Assembly: GCA_910579495.1 (NCBI GenBank) | Contig: CAJTVD010000052.1 | Span: forward strand, 1-29,245 | Length of the DNA stretch: 29,245 bases | Direction: 5' to 3' | Origin: an uncultured Lachnospiraceae bacterium | Lineage (GTDB): Bacteria > Bacillota > Clostridia > Lachnospirales > Lachnospiraceae | In this document: piece after piece, positions 16,712-24,479 of the stretch | Numbering within the stretch: position 1 is the stretch's first letter | Layout: each line of letters starts with the position of its first letter | The notes under the pieces: model-generated | Told to the model about the DNA's origin: nothing | What the model saw: the letters and a program-made list of their open reading frames with translations, nothing else | The model's database searches: none | Program-made: the position numbers and the translations under genes

Positions 16712-18472
16712 CTATTTGTTCCAGCTAAAAGGCATATGGAAAGAAACTTTCTTCTGGTTGCCGGAGGTTTTATCCAGTATGGTGGCGATGGTCTCCGTGC
16801 CGCCGAATTTCAGGGTGACTAAGATCTCCCGGCTGCAGCCGCCTGTGATATCCGGGCAGTCAATGCTTACCGCCTTTAACCGTTTTAAAGAAGGGTCGGT
16901 GGTTTTGGTCACGTCAGTCCGGTCAGTGGAGAAAAAGGTGAAGTCCACCCTGGTCTGGTTAGACTTTATGGGGTTGAAGACGCTTTGGATCTCCTTTTCA
17001 AAACTGATCTTATCCCCTTTCAGCACCAGGGGCGAAAAGACCTCATCCGCACAGTCGGTACCATAGGTAAGCTTTACGATCCGGTCGGCTATGATCTCAG
17101 GGTTTTCCCCGTAAGAAACAGCCCCAAGCAAAACGGCGGAGCACATTTTGTTCCCTTCCATTTCCACATAGCGGAGGCCATTCAGGTTGGGGAAGTCTGC
17201 CGCGATCTGTTCCTTTATGTATTCCCTCAGGCAGGGATTACAGGAAAAGCCGCCAACAAAAAACAGGGAATTACACACTTCCCCCTCTCTTTTTAATTGC
17301 CGGAGCACCTTTTTTAACGGGCTGTATGCGTTTTCAAACGCGGGCCTGCAGATGTCGGTAAATATTTTCCGGCTGATGGACAGGCATTTGTTTTTCCTGC
17401 CGGAAAATTTATAGGCAAAATTCCCACGGCAGATGGTTTTGTCAGGGTCTGCTTCTATTTCCTCTGTTACCTTTTGGTATTCCTCCGGGGAAAGATCCCG
17501 CAAAATATACCACAGTTCACTGACGTCCACATCAATTTCAAAATCTTCCCCGGAGCGGTACTGGATGGTACGTTCCTTTCCCTGCAGCCAGTCCCACATG
17601 ACCTTATGGTAGTCTTCCTCATATTCCTTCAAAAGGCTGCTGCATACATTACCGCCAAAGAGCGTTGCCAGGTACTCAAAGAAATAGGTGTTGGTATATT
17701 TGGAGCCCGCAGGCTCGCAGGCACCATAGATTCCCTTGATGGAAGAAAGTTTTGGGGCAGACCCCTCTGACTTGGGACGGTACCTTCTGGCGGTCACGTC
17801 CACTGTCCCGCCGCCGGCGTCGAAGACCACGCATACCTGGTCGTCCTCAATAAATTTCTGGGCGATATTGTCCAGGATACAGGTGATGACCGCCGCCTCC
17901 GGCTCCAGGGTAAACATCAGCCGGTCAAACTCTTTGACGCCTTTCTGGATCAGGCCGGCTGTTTCCGCAGCCTGGCGCATAAAATATTTATTGTCATCCG
18001 TTGCGCCTTCCGGTACCGTGAGCACCCACTGGACTTCCCGTTCAAAGGTCTTGCGGTCAAATAAAGCGTCCAGCCCCAGATTGGCACGCATGTTTTCCCA
18101 TACCTGCTCTTTCATATACTTCAGTGTCTGCACCACCAGGTCCATTGTCTCATACTGCCGTTCTTCGCTTTCAGGCAGGGCAGTATCGTACAGGTTCATT
18201 TTGTATTCCTGAAAAAAGTTTCCCCTTACTTCGTTTCCGTACAGGTCTTTTCCTTTTAAGCGTATATTATGGGCTTCCCCCCCATAATACCATTTGTCAT
18301 TTTCCGGGTCATGGCATAACTCCGAGTAGGTTTTTACATACTCTCCCGGAAGGCCGGGCCAGTCTTTTCTTACTTTAATGCTTGCGGTTCCGGAAGTTTC
18401 CCCGCGGACGCACCAGGCAAAGCCTGTGCGGGAGGTTCCGAAATCAATGGCTGCAATATAGCTTCTTTCCAT
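16712..18472 (-). CDS. HSPA12-like Hsp70 family ATPase
   Basis: This 586-residue protein has a divergent Hsp70/actin-type ATPase domain. Phosphate-1 loop: AAIDFGTSRTGFAW (7-20). Connect region: FTLEPEAAVITC (187-198). Phosphate-2 loop: VVFDAGGGTVDVTA (215-228). Adenosine motif: LFFVGGFSCNPCLREYI (403-419). The insertions and the EPEAA motif match the HSPA12/divergent Hsp70 group rather than DnaK. Residues after about 460 form a short beta-rich tail (KLTYGTDCADEVFSPLV onward) without the alpha-helical lid or acidic C-terminus of DnaK, so substrate binding should differ. The start has AGGAG seven bases upstream. It is the first gene of a two-gene operon with the coiled-coil protein. No DnaJ or canonical GrpE gene is nearby. 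Confidence 0.9.
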   Translation of the reverse strand: MERSYIAAIDFGTSRTGFAWCVRGETSGTASIKVRKDWPGLPGEYVKTYSELCHDPENDKWYYGGEAHNIRLKGKDLYGNEVRGNFFQEYKMNLYDTALPESEERQYETMDLVVQTLKYMKEQVWENMRANLGLDALFDRKTFEREVQWVLTVPEGATDDNKYFMRQAAETAGLIQKGVKEFDRLMFTLEPEAAVITCILDNIAQKFIEDDQVCVVFDAGGGTVDVTARRYRPKSEGSAPKLSSIKGIYGACEPAGSKYTNTYFFEYLATLFGGNVCSSLLKEYEEDYHKVMWDWLQGKERTIQYRSGEDFEIDVDVSELWYILRDLSPEEYQKVTEEIEADPDKTICRGNFAYKFSGRKNKCLSISRKIFTDICRPAFENAYSPLKKVLRQLKREGEVCNSLFFVGGFSCNPCLREYIKEQIAADFPNLNGLRYVEMEGNKMCSAVLLGAVSYGENPEIIADRIVKLTYGTDCADEVFSPLVLKGDKISFEKEIQSVFNPIKSNQTRVDFTFFSTDRTDVTKTTDPSLKRLKAVSIDCPDITGGCSREILVTLKFGGTETIATILDKTSGNQKKVSFHMPFSWNK

Positions 18473-18512
18473 GGCTTCTCTCCTGTTGATTCATCCTGTT
18501 ACATAATTTATG

Positions 18513-18541
18513 ATTTTACAATAGTTTACAGGAATTTGCAA
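18513..18541 (-). promoter_or_regulatory. Promoter of the Hsp70-like/coiled-coil operon
   Basis: On the - strand TTGCAA (18541-18536) is followed after 17 bases by TAAAAT (18518-18513), about 40 bases before the start. No CIRCE (HrcA) inverted repeat is visible, so control by the usual heat-shock repressor is not indicated. Confidence 0.55.
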
Positions 18542-18598
18542 CTTATTCAGGTGCAGGAAAGAGGAATTCAGGTTTTAGTGATATGTAACACAAAATGG

Positions 18599-18627
18599 TT
18601 GTCATTTTCCATTGAAAAAGCTATAAT
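18599..18627 (+). promoter_or_regulatory. Sigma-A promoter of the second chemoreceptor gene
   Basis: TTGTCA (18599-18604), a 17-base spacer and TATAAT (18622-18627) lie about 50 bases before the start. It diverges from the Hsp70-like operon promoter, with about 57 bases between the two -35 elements. Confidence 0.8.
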
Positions 18628-18676
18628 AAAAGATATTGATGGTTGACAACAGGTATGGGGTAAGGAGGCATTTTTT

Positions 18677-19930
18677 ATGAATGAGCAAAAGAGCTTAAAA
18701 AGAAGCATCAGGTATCTTTTTGTTATTTTTTGCGGTGTTTTTGCCGTTTCGGAGTTTACGGCGATTATTGGGACGCTTGGTTTGGGCAGTAAGGTTTTCC
18801 ACATCTGCCTGCACTCGGCGATTTTATTGTTGATCATATGGCTGGCTACCAGTGGGTATAAGTACCTTGCCATGCACATGGTAGACCCGTTAGTGGAAAT
18901 GAACTTTGCCATCAAGGAGCTGGCAAAAGGCAACCTGAAGGCAGAGGTCACCTATCAGGCGGATAACGAGTTAGGGGCGCTGGCAGGGAGCCTGCGCTCC
19001 ACCTCGGAAATGTTGAGGGCTTTGCTGAAAGACTTAACCATGATCCTTGGGGAGTTCAGCAAGGGGAACTTCAATGTGCGCAGTTCCCACCCGGAGGCAT
19101 ACATAGGGGACTTTTCCTATCTGCTCCAGGGGCTGTTAGGATTGGTAAAAGGGTTCAGCGACACCATGAGGAATATTGACAACGCGGCTGACCAGGTGGC
19201 GGAAGGCTCCAACGACCTGGCAATGAGCTCCCAGGAGCTGGCGGAGGGCGCAACCAACCAGGCGGCGGCCATTCAGGGGCTGGTACAGACAGTGAAGGAC
19301 GTGACAGAGCAGGTACAGGAGAATACCAGGGCCACGGACAATGCCCACGACAATGCAAAGAAGATTGCTGTCCAGGCAAAAATCAGCCAGGAAAAGATGG
19401 AAGAGCTGACACGGGCTATGGAGACGATCAAGGAAACTTCCAATGAGATCGGCAAGATTATTGTGGATATTGAAGAGATCGCATCCCAGACCAACCTCCT
19501 TTCCCTGAACGCTGCCATTGAGGCGGCAAGGGCGGGAGAAGCCGGGAAGGGATTTGCAGTGGTGGCGGAGCAGATCAGGAAGCTGGCGGAGGACAGCGCC
19601 AAATCAGCGGTCACCACTAAGGAACTGATTGACAAATCAATCCGTGAAGTGCAAAAGGGCAATGAGATTACAGAAAGGACCACAGAATCCTTTGACGATG
19701 TGATCAAAGAAATGGACCATATTGTCCTGGCAATAGCCAATATCCGGATCGCATCTGATAAGCAGGCAGTATCCGTTAGGGAAATTGAAAGCGGTTTCGA
19801 ATCTATCAGCGCGGTAGTGGAGAGCAATTCGGCAGCGGCAGAGGAAAGCTCGGCAACCAGCCAGGAGCTGTCGGCGCAGGCGGCTGCTTTGAAAGGCCAG
19901 GTAGACCACTTCCAGCTTCGGGAGGATTAA
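18677..19930 (+). CDS. Methyl-accepting chemotaxis protein without extracellular sensor, tandem HAMP-like segments
   Basis: This 417-residue chemoreceptor has two adjacent membrane helices (about 12-36 and 40-66) joined by only a few residues, so it has no room for an outside ligand domain. A HAMP follows (DPLVEMNFAIKELAKGNL, about 69-118), then a second HAMP-like stretch (LTMILGEFSKGNFNV to LGLVKGF, about 120-160). The coiled-coil signalling domain has the tip QTNLLSLNAAIEAARAGEAG then GFAVVAEQIRKLAED. Input may come from the membrane, the cytoplasm or a partner protein. GGAGG lies eight bases before the ATG. The gene has its own promoter and terminator and lies divergent to the Hsp70-like operon. 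No CheW-binding or receptor-methylase gene is near. Confidence 0.92.
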   Translation: MNEQKSLKRSIRYLFVIFCGVFAVSEFTAIIGTLGLGSKVFHICLHSAILLLIIWLATSGYKYLAMHMVDPLVEMNFAIKELAKGNLKAEVTYQADNELGALAGSLRSTSEMLRALLKDLTMILGEFSKGNFNVRSSHPEAYIGDFSYLLQGLLGLVKGFSDTMRNIDNAADQVAEGSNDLAMSSQELAEGATNQAAAIQGLVQTVKDVTEQVQENTRATDNAHDNAKKIAVQAKISQEKMEELTRAMETIKETSNEIGKIIVDIEEIASQTNLLSLNAAIEAARAGEAGKGFAVVAEQIRKLAEDSAKSAVTTKELIDKSIREVQKGNEITERTTESFDDVIKEMDHIVLAIANIRIASDKQAVSVREIESGFESISAVVESNSAAAEESSATSQELSAQAAALKGQVDHFQLRED

Positions 19931-19935
19931 AGCAG

Positions 19936-19977
19936 AAAAAGTTCTAAGGCGTGAAAACAACGCTTTAGAACTTTTTT
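19936..19977. terminator. Terminator of the second chemoreceptor gene
   Basis: AAAAAGTTCTAAGGCGT (19936-19952) pairs with ACGCTTTAGAACTTTTTT (19960-19977), with one G-T pair and a seven-base loop. The A-rich arm also makes it usable from the - strand. Confidence 0.9.
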
Positions 19978-20007
19978 GTGCAGGCCCATAGAGAAAATAC
20001 CAGATGG

Positions 20008-20036
20008 CGGGCAGGGGAAGTGGTTTCCCCTGCCCG
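20008..20036 (-). terminator. GC-rich hairpin after the flippase gene
   Basis: A 12-base perfect stem (CGGGCAGGGGAA with TTCCCCTGCCCG) encloses a five-base loop, 12 bases beyond the flippase stop. No T tract follows on the - strand, so it may need help from the next hairpin (19936-19977) or act as an mRNA 3' end stabiliser. Confidence 0.5.
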
Positions 20037-20048
20037 AATGCACATAAT

Positions 20049-21389
20049 TTAACGGTACTTACGGACGGCAAACATGCAAAGCAGAGTCTGGACTGCCTGG
20101 CTTGTGAGAAGCCCCCAGAGATATCCATGGATTCCCCAAAGGGGGATACCCCAGAACACGAATCCCAGCCTTACCAGCAGGCTGGCCATGCTGAAAAGGA
20201 AGGTAAGCCCTGTTTTTCCCAGCCCGTTGAGGATACTGTTTAAAGTGCTTGCTATGTACATTAAAGGACATAAGAAGCTTAAGATGATAATAAAGTCCCC
20301 GGAAAGGCTGTTCTGGTAGAGCAGGTTCCCCAGAGGCTTTCCTGTGCACAAAAAGAAAGAGGTACAGAAAATTCCCAGGAGAAAGCCATAGCGTATGGAC
20401 TGGCGCACGGCTTTTTTGATCGTGCCGGAGTTATTCCCGGCGTCCGCTTCTGAGACAATGGGAAGGAGCAGTACGCAGATGGAATTGGTAATGGCACCCG
20501 GAAATAAAATAAGGGGCAGGGACATTCCGGTAAGCACGCCATAGACGCTAAGGGCGGAGGCATTGTCGTAGCCATAGCCCATCAGGCGGTTAGGGATAAA
20601 GATTGCCTCAATGCTCTGGAGGAAATTAATGATAACCCTGTTCAGGGACAAAGGAATGGCAAGCTTTAACAGGCGGCTTGCTGCCATCTGGTAATTGGAA
20701 AGTCCCCGGGGCAGGAGCAGGCCGTAGTTTTTGGGCACAACATTTTCAAAATGGGCGCGGACGGCAATCAGGGAAACCAGCATAGAGGCGCATTCCCCAA
20801 TCACCAGCCCCACTACAGCAAAGCTGATGGTGGGGGCCAAGCCCTGTTTTTGGCAGTAATAGTAGATAATATACACGCTCCCCACCCGTACAAGCTGTTC
20901 CGATAACTGGCACAGGGAGGGGACAGTAGTCTGCCGTATGCCGTAGAAATAGCCGTTAATGCAGGAATGGACAGTGGCCATGGGAATGGAAAGGGCAATA
21001 ATGCGCAGCAAAGGGGCGGTCCTTTTTTCCAGGAGAAAATAAACAGCAATCTCCTCGGCATAGCAATAAATACCCAGGGTGCATAAAAGGGAGAGGGACA
21101 TGGATATTCCCAGCCCGGTGAACAGGTGCAGGGACGAGGATCGGTAGTCCCGGGACATGGTTTCATTTGCCACATATTTGGAAATCGCCGTCTGCATCCC
21201 TGCTACAGTCAGGGAAAAGGAAAGGGCTAGGACCGGGGAAATAAGCTGGTAGATGCCCATACCCTCGGGGCCAAACATGCGGGATAAAAAGATCCGGTAG
21301 AAAAACCCGATAAAACGGCTGGCAAAGCCTGTGAGAGTCAGGATAATGGTTCCTGTGATAAGAGGATTGCTTTTACGGATTCGCAACAT
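20049..21389 (-). CDS. SpoVB/MurJ-like polysaccharide or lipid-linked flippase
   Basis: This membrane protein of about 446 residues belongs to the MOP exporter group, with about 12-14 helices. It resembles Firmicute SpoVB/YtgP/MurJ proteins, which move lipid-linked cell-wall precursors across the membrane. Seen: NPLITGTIILTLTGFASRFI at the N-terminus, then FFYRIFLSRMFGPEGMGIYQ, AGMQTAISKYVA, RAHFENVVP, and GAITNSICVLLLPIVSEADA in the second half, all family-typical. The start is uncertain. I place it at 21389 (MLRIRKSNP), with a GGCGG-like site upstream; 21401 (MAVIM) or a TTG at 21446 are alternatives, and none has a strong ribosome binding site. It is convergent with the second chemoreceptor and divergent from nifS. 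Confidence 0.85.
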   Translation of the reverse strand: MLRIRKSNPLITGTIILTLTGFASRFIGFFYRIFLSRMFGPEGMGIYQLISPVLALSFSLTVAGMQTAISKYVANETMSRDYRSSSLHLFTGLGISMSLSLLCTLGIYCYAEEIAVYFLLEKRTAPLLRIIALSIPMATVHSCINGYFYGIRQTTVPSLCQLSEQLVRVGSVYIIYYYCQKQGLAPTISFAVVGLVIGECASMLVSLIAVRAHFENVVPKNYGLLLPRGLSNYQMAASRLLKLAIPLSLNRVIINFLQSIEAIFIPNRLMGYGYDNASALSVYGVLTGMSLPLILFPGAITNSICVLLLPIVSEADAGNNSGTIKKAVRQSIRYGFLLGIFCTSFFLCTGKPLGNLLYQNSLSGDFIIILSFLCPLMYIASTLNSILNGLGKTGLTFLFSMASLLVRLGFVFWGIPLWGIHGYLWGLLTSQAVQTLLCMFAVRKYR

Positions 21390-21511
21390 AATTACCGCCA
21401 TTTTTACAGTTACCGGCAGGAAAAACAGTAACGCACCTTTTTCCAAGGGCGCGGTTATTCCGGCACAGTGGCTGTTTATAATTTATTGATAAATATATGC
21501 GTCCCCTGTGA

Positions 21512-21540
21512 TTGACAGAACAGCCCCGGGGTGTTATAGT
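21512..21540 (+). promoter_or_regulatory. nifS: Strong sigma-A promoter of the nifS operon
   Basis: A perfect TTGACA (21512-21517), a 17-base spacer and TATAGT (21535-21540). The expected transcript starts near 21547 and has a leader of about 105 bases, in which GCGCCT (21582-21587) can pair with AGGCGC (21625-21630). Confidence 0.8.
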
Positions 21541-21554
21541 AAGAATGACAGAAA

Positions 21555-21573
21555 TCCTACTATATACGTAGGA
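21555..21573. promoter_or_regulatory. Palindromic candidate operator of the nifS operon
   Basis: TCCTAC-TATATAC-GTAGGA is a 19-base inverted repeat with an AT-rich centre, positioned about 8-26 bases after the predicted transcription start. A repressor bound there would block transcription. Iron-sulfur operons of Firmicutes are commonly controlled by Rrf2/IscR-type repressors, so such a regulator is a reasonable guess. None is encoded in the window. Confidence 0.5.
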
Positions 21574-21652
21574 ATAAACCGGCGCCTCCCCATAAGGAAC
21601 CCAGGGCATTTCCGGGTGCAGGAAAGGCGCGGGACCGGAATAGGAGCTTTTT

Positions 21653-22858
21653 ATGGATAAGAAGGAAATGATATATTTAGATAATGCGGCTACCACCAGG
21701 ACACTGCCCCAGGCAGTGCAGGCAATGCTTCCCTGGCTATCAGATAACTATGGGAACGCCAGCAGCATTTACCGCCTGGGGGAAGAGAGCAGGAAAGTGA
21801 TTTCCCAGGCCAGAAGGCAGATAGCGGACAGCCTCCACGGGGAGCCGTCAGAAATTTATTTCACTTCAGGGGGGACGGAAGCGGACAACTGGGCGCTGAT
21901 TGCCGGGGCGGAAGCCTGTGCTTTTAAGGGAAAGCATATCATCACGTCCAAAATTGAACACCATGGCGTCCTCCACACCTGTGAATATCTGGAAAAACGA
22001 GGCTTCCAGGTGACCTATGTGGGGGTGGACGGGAATGGGATTGTCAATTTGCAGGAGCTGGAAGCGGCAATCCGCCCGGATACCATATTAATATCGGTGA
22101 TGTTTGCCAACAATGAAATCGGGACCCTCCAGCCCATAGGGGAGATCGGGAAGCTTGCCAGGGAAAGGGGAATTTTATTCCACACAGACGCGGTGCAGGC
22201 ATATGGGCATTTGCCCATTGATGTGGAGGCCCTTTCCATTGACCTGTTAAGCGCCAGCGGGCATAAACTGGGCGGCCCTAAGGGGATCGGCTTCCTGTAT
22301 GTGAAAAAGGGCACAAAGCTGGGCGCGTTCCTCCACGGGGGCGCACAGGAACAGGGAAAAAGGGCAGGGACTGAAAATGTACCAGCCATTGCGGGGCTTG
22401 GGGCGGCAGTGGCCCATGCCTTTTCAGACATGGAAGGGCAGGCCGGGAAGGTGGAAGGCCTGCGGGACTATCTTATTGAAAAAATCGAAAAAGAAATTCC
22501 CTACTGCCGTTTAAACGGGCACAGGGAAAAACGCCTGCCAAACAATGTGAATTTCAGCTTCCAGTTTATTGAAGGGGAATCCTTGCTGATCATGCTGGAT
22601 ATGAAAGGGATCTGTGCTTCCAGCGGCTCCGCCTGCACTTCAGGGGCTTTGGACCCCTCCCATGTGCTCCTGGCCATAGGGCTTCCCCATGAAATTGCCC
22701 ATGGTTCCCTGCGGCTGACCCTTGGCGTGGACAATACCAAAGAGGAGATGGACAGGACAGTCCAGGCAATCAAAGAAATTGTGGAAAAATTACGGCGGAT
22801 GTCGCCTTTATATGAGGATTTTGTAAAAGGACAGGGAAGCCCAAAGGCAGCTTCCTAA
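21653..22858 (+). CDS. nifS: Cysteine desulfurase (NifS/IscS type)
   Basis: The 401-residue PLP enzyme removes sulfur from cysteine as an enzyme-bound persulfide and supplies it for Fe-S clusters and tRNA thiolation. It starts MDKKEMIYLDNAATTR, typical of the family. The PLP lysine is Lys205 in SASGHKLGGPKG, the cofactor-binding histidine lies in KIEHHGVLH (103-104), and the catalytic persulfide cysteine is Cys328 in SSGSACTSGAL. The long flexible loop around Cys328 puts it in the group I (NifS/IscS) class rather than SufS. AGGAG lies six bases before the ATG. The next gene, a scaffold, follows after 37 bases, and MnmA after that, so the desulfurase probably serves both. Confidence 0.95.
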   Translation: MDKKEMIYLDNAATTRTLPQAVQAMLPWLSDNYGNASSIYRLGEESRKVISQARRQIADSLHGEPSEIYFTSGGTEADNWALIAGAEACAFKGKHIITSKIEHHGVLHTCEYLEKRGFQVTYVGVDGNGIVNLQELEAAIRPDTILISVMFANNEIGTLQPIGEIGKLARERGILFHTDAVQAYGHLPIDVEALSIDLLSASGHKLGGPKGIGFLYVKKGTKLGAFLHGGAQEQGKRAGTENVPAIAGLGAAVAHAFSDMEGQAGKVEGLRDYLIEKIEKEIPYCRLNGHREKRLPNNVNFSFQFIEGESLLIMLDMKGICASSGSACTSGALDPSHVLLAIGLPHEIAHGSLRLTLGVDNTKEEMDRTVQAIKEIVEKLRRMSPLYEDFVKGQGSPKAAS

Positions 22859-22895
22859 AAGTGGAAAGCATCCCTGTATCGGAAAGGAAAAGGAT

Positions 22896-23327
22896 ATGTA
22901 CAGTGAAAAAGTCATGGACCATTTTACCAACCCCAGAAATATGGGGGAAATAGAAAATCCCAGCGGCGTAGGGACAGTGGGTAACGCCAAATGTGGGGAT
23001 ATTATGAGGATCTACCTGGATATTGACGAAAATCAAGTAATCCGGGAGTGCAGGTTTAAGACCTTTGGCTGCGGGGCGGCAGTGGCTACCAGCAGCATGG
23101 CCACGGAACTGGTGAAAGGGAAGACCATTGAGGAAGCCCTGGAGGTGACCAATCAGGCGGTTATGGAGGCCTTGGGTGGGCTGCCTGCGGTGAAGGTACA
23201 CTGTTCCCTGCTGGCGGAAGAGGCGGTCCATGCCGCGCTGTGGGATTACGCCCAGAAAAATAACATTGAAATTCCAGGGCTTAAGAAGCCCAAAAACGAC
23301 ATCCATGAGGAAGGGCACAGCATATAG
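22896..23327 (+). CDS. nifU: NifU/IscU-type Fe-S cluster scaffold
   Basis: This 143-residue protein is the assembly scaffold on which sulfur from the desulfurase and iron are built into a [2Fe-2S] or [4Fe-4S] cluster. The three conserved ligand cysteines are Cys33 (NAKCGDIM, with Asp35), Cys59 (FGCGAAVA) and Cys103 (VHCSLLAEEA). It begins with the family-typical MYSEKVMDHFTNPRN. The protein is the single-domain IscU-like form with no NifU C-terminal domain. AAAGGAAAAGG provides a modest ribosome binding site. It sits between nifS and mnmA in one operon, with ten bases to the next start. Confidence 0.94.
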   Translation: MYSEKVMDHFTNPRNMGEIENPSGVGTVGNAKCGDIMRIYLDIDENQVIRECRFKTFGCGAAVATSSMATELVKGKTIEEALEVTNQAVMEALGGLPAVKVHCSLLAEEAVHAALWDYAQKNNIEIPGLKKPKNDIHEEGHSI

Positions 23328-23336
23328 GGGGAAGGT

Positions 23337-24440
23337 ATGAAAAAAAAAGTAGTGGTGGGCATGTCAGGGGGCGTAGATTCCTCCGTGGCAGCCCTCCTTC
23401 TGTTAGAAGGTGGGTTTGAGGTCATTGGCGTAACAATGGAAACCGGTATATCCACGGAAAATGGTGTTTCCAAAGAGGCCTGCCAGGGGGAGGGAAACAA
23501 AGGCTGTTGCGGGGTATCTGCGGTGGAGGACGCCCGGGAGGTGGCGCGGACGCTGGGGATTCCTCATTACGTGATGAATTTTAAGAAAGAATTCCGGGAA
23601 AACGTGGTGGACTACTTTGTAGAAGAATATTTACAGGGCAGGACGCCCAACCCCTGCATTGCCTGCAACCGGTACGTAAAGTGGGAAGCGCTGCTTAACC
23701 GGAGCCTGGCCATGGGAGCGGATTATATTGCCACAGGGCATTATGCCAGGGTGGGGAAGCTTGCAAACGGCAGGTTTGCCCTGCGCAGCTCAGTTACGGC
23801 GGGAAAGGACCAAACCTATGCTCTTTACAGCCTGTCCCAGCGCCAGCTCTCCCGCACGTTGATGCCGGTGGGGGACTATAATAAGGAGGAAATCCGCAAG
23901 CTGGCCGAAAAAAACCATCTTCCGGTTGCCCATAAGCCGGACAGCCAGGACATCTGTTTTATACCCCAGGGGGACTATGGCGCTTTTATCCGCCAGCAGG
24001 TACCGGGCCGGGTGCCGGGTGCCGGGAATTTTGTGTCCAGGGAGGGGAAGGTCCTTGGGACCCATAAGGGCATTACCCATTACACAATCGGGCAGAGAAA
24101 AGGCCTGGGCCTGGCCATGGGGCACCCTGTTTTTGTATCGGAGATCAGGCCTGGGACCAATGAGGTGGTGGTCAGCGATACAGATGTTTACCAAAGCCAG
24201 CTTTCCTGCCATAAGCTGAATTTTATGGGGATGGAGGGCCTGCCAGAACCCCAAAGGCTCCTGGCAAAGGTACGCTATGCCCATAAGGGGGAGTGGTGCA
24301 GGGCGGAGCGCACGGGGGCGGATGAAATCCGGTGTATATTTGAAAAGCCTGTCCGGGCAGTGACGCCGGGACAGGCAGTGGTTTTTTATGAAGGGGAATA
24401 TGTGATGGGGGGCGGCGTGATCCTTTCGGGGAAAGAGTGA
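23337..24440 (+). CDS. mnmA: tRNA-specific 2-thiouridylase MnmA
   Basis: This 367-residue enzyme uses ATP to thiolate uridine 34 in the wobble position of tRNAs for Lys, Glu and Gln. The PP-loop is MSGGVDSSVA (9-18). The catalytic Cys pair is Cys110 in NPCIACNRYVKW and Cys207 in DSQDICFIPQGDY. The C-terminal barrel includes the GITHYTIGQRKGLGLA segment, and the substrate-specific GHYARV is at 134-139. The extra Cys107 in the NPCIACN motif and CQGEGNKGCC at 49-58 are typical of the Clostridia version. Sulfur is presumably delivered by the desulfurase encoded two genes upstream. GGGGGAAGG precedes the ATG. I see no strong terminator before the convergent hisK gene. Confidence 0.96.
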   Translation: MKKKVVVGMSGGVDSSVAALLLLEGGFEVIGVTMETGISTENGVSKEACQGEGNKGCCGVSAVEDAREVARTLGIPHYVMNFKKEFRENVVDYFVEEYLQGRTPNPCIACNRYVKWEALLNRSLAMGADYIATGHYARVGKLANGRFALRSSVTAGKDQTYALYSLSQRQLSRTLMPVGDYNKEEIRKLAEKNHLPVAHKPDSQDICFIPQGDYGAFIRQQVPGRVPGAGNFVSREGKVLGTHKGITHYTIGQRKGLGLAMGHPVFVSEIRPGTNEVVVSDTDVYQSQLSCHKLNFMGMEGLPEPQRLLAKVRYAHKGEWCRAERTGADEIRCIFEKPVRAVTPGQAVVFYEGEYVMGGGVILSGKE

Positions 24441-24479
24441 GCCCCTCCCAGGTTTCCCCCTTGGCAAAGCCCCGGCGGC

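Noticed and set aside
18473..18676. A CIRCE/HrcA heat-shock operator before the Hsp70-like gene
   Set aside because: I looked for the TTAGCACTC-N9-GAGTGCTAA type inverted repeat on both strands and did not find it.
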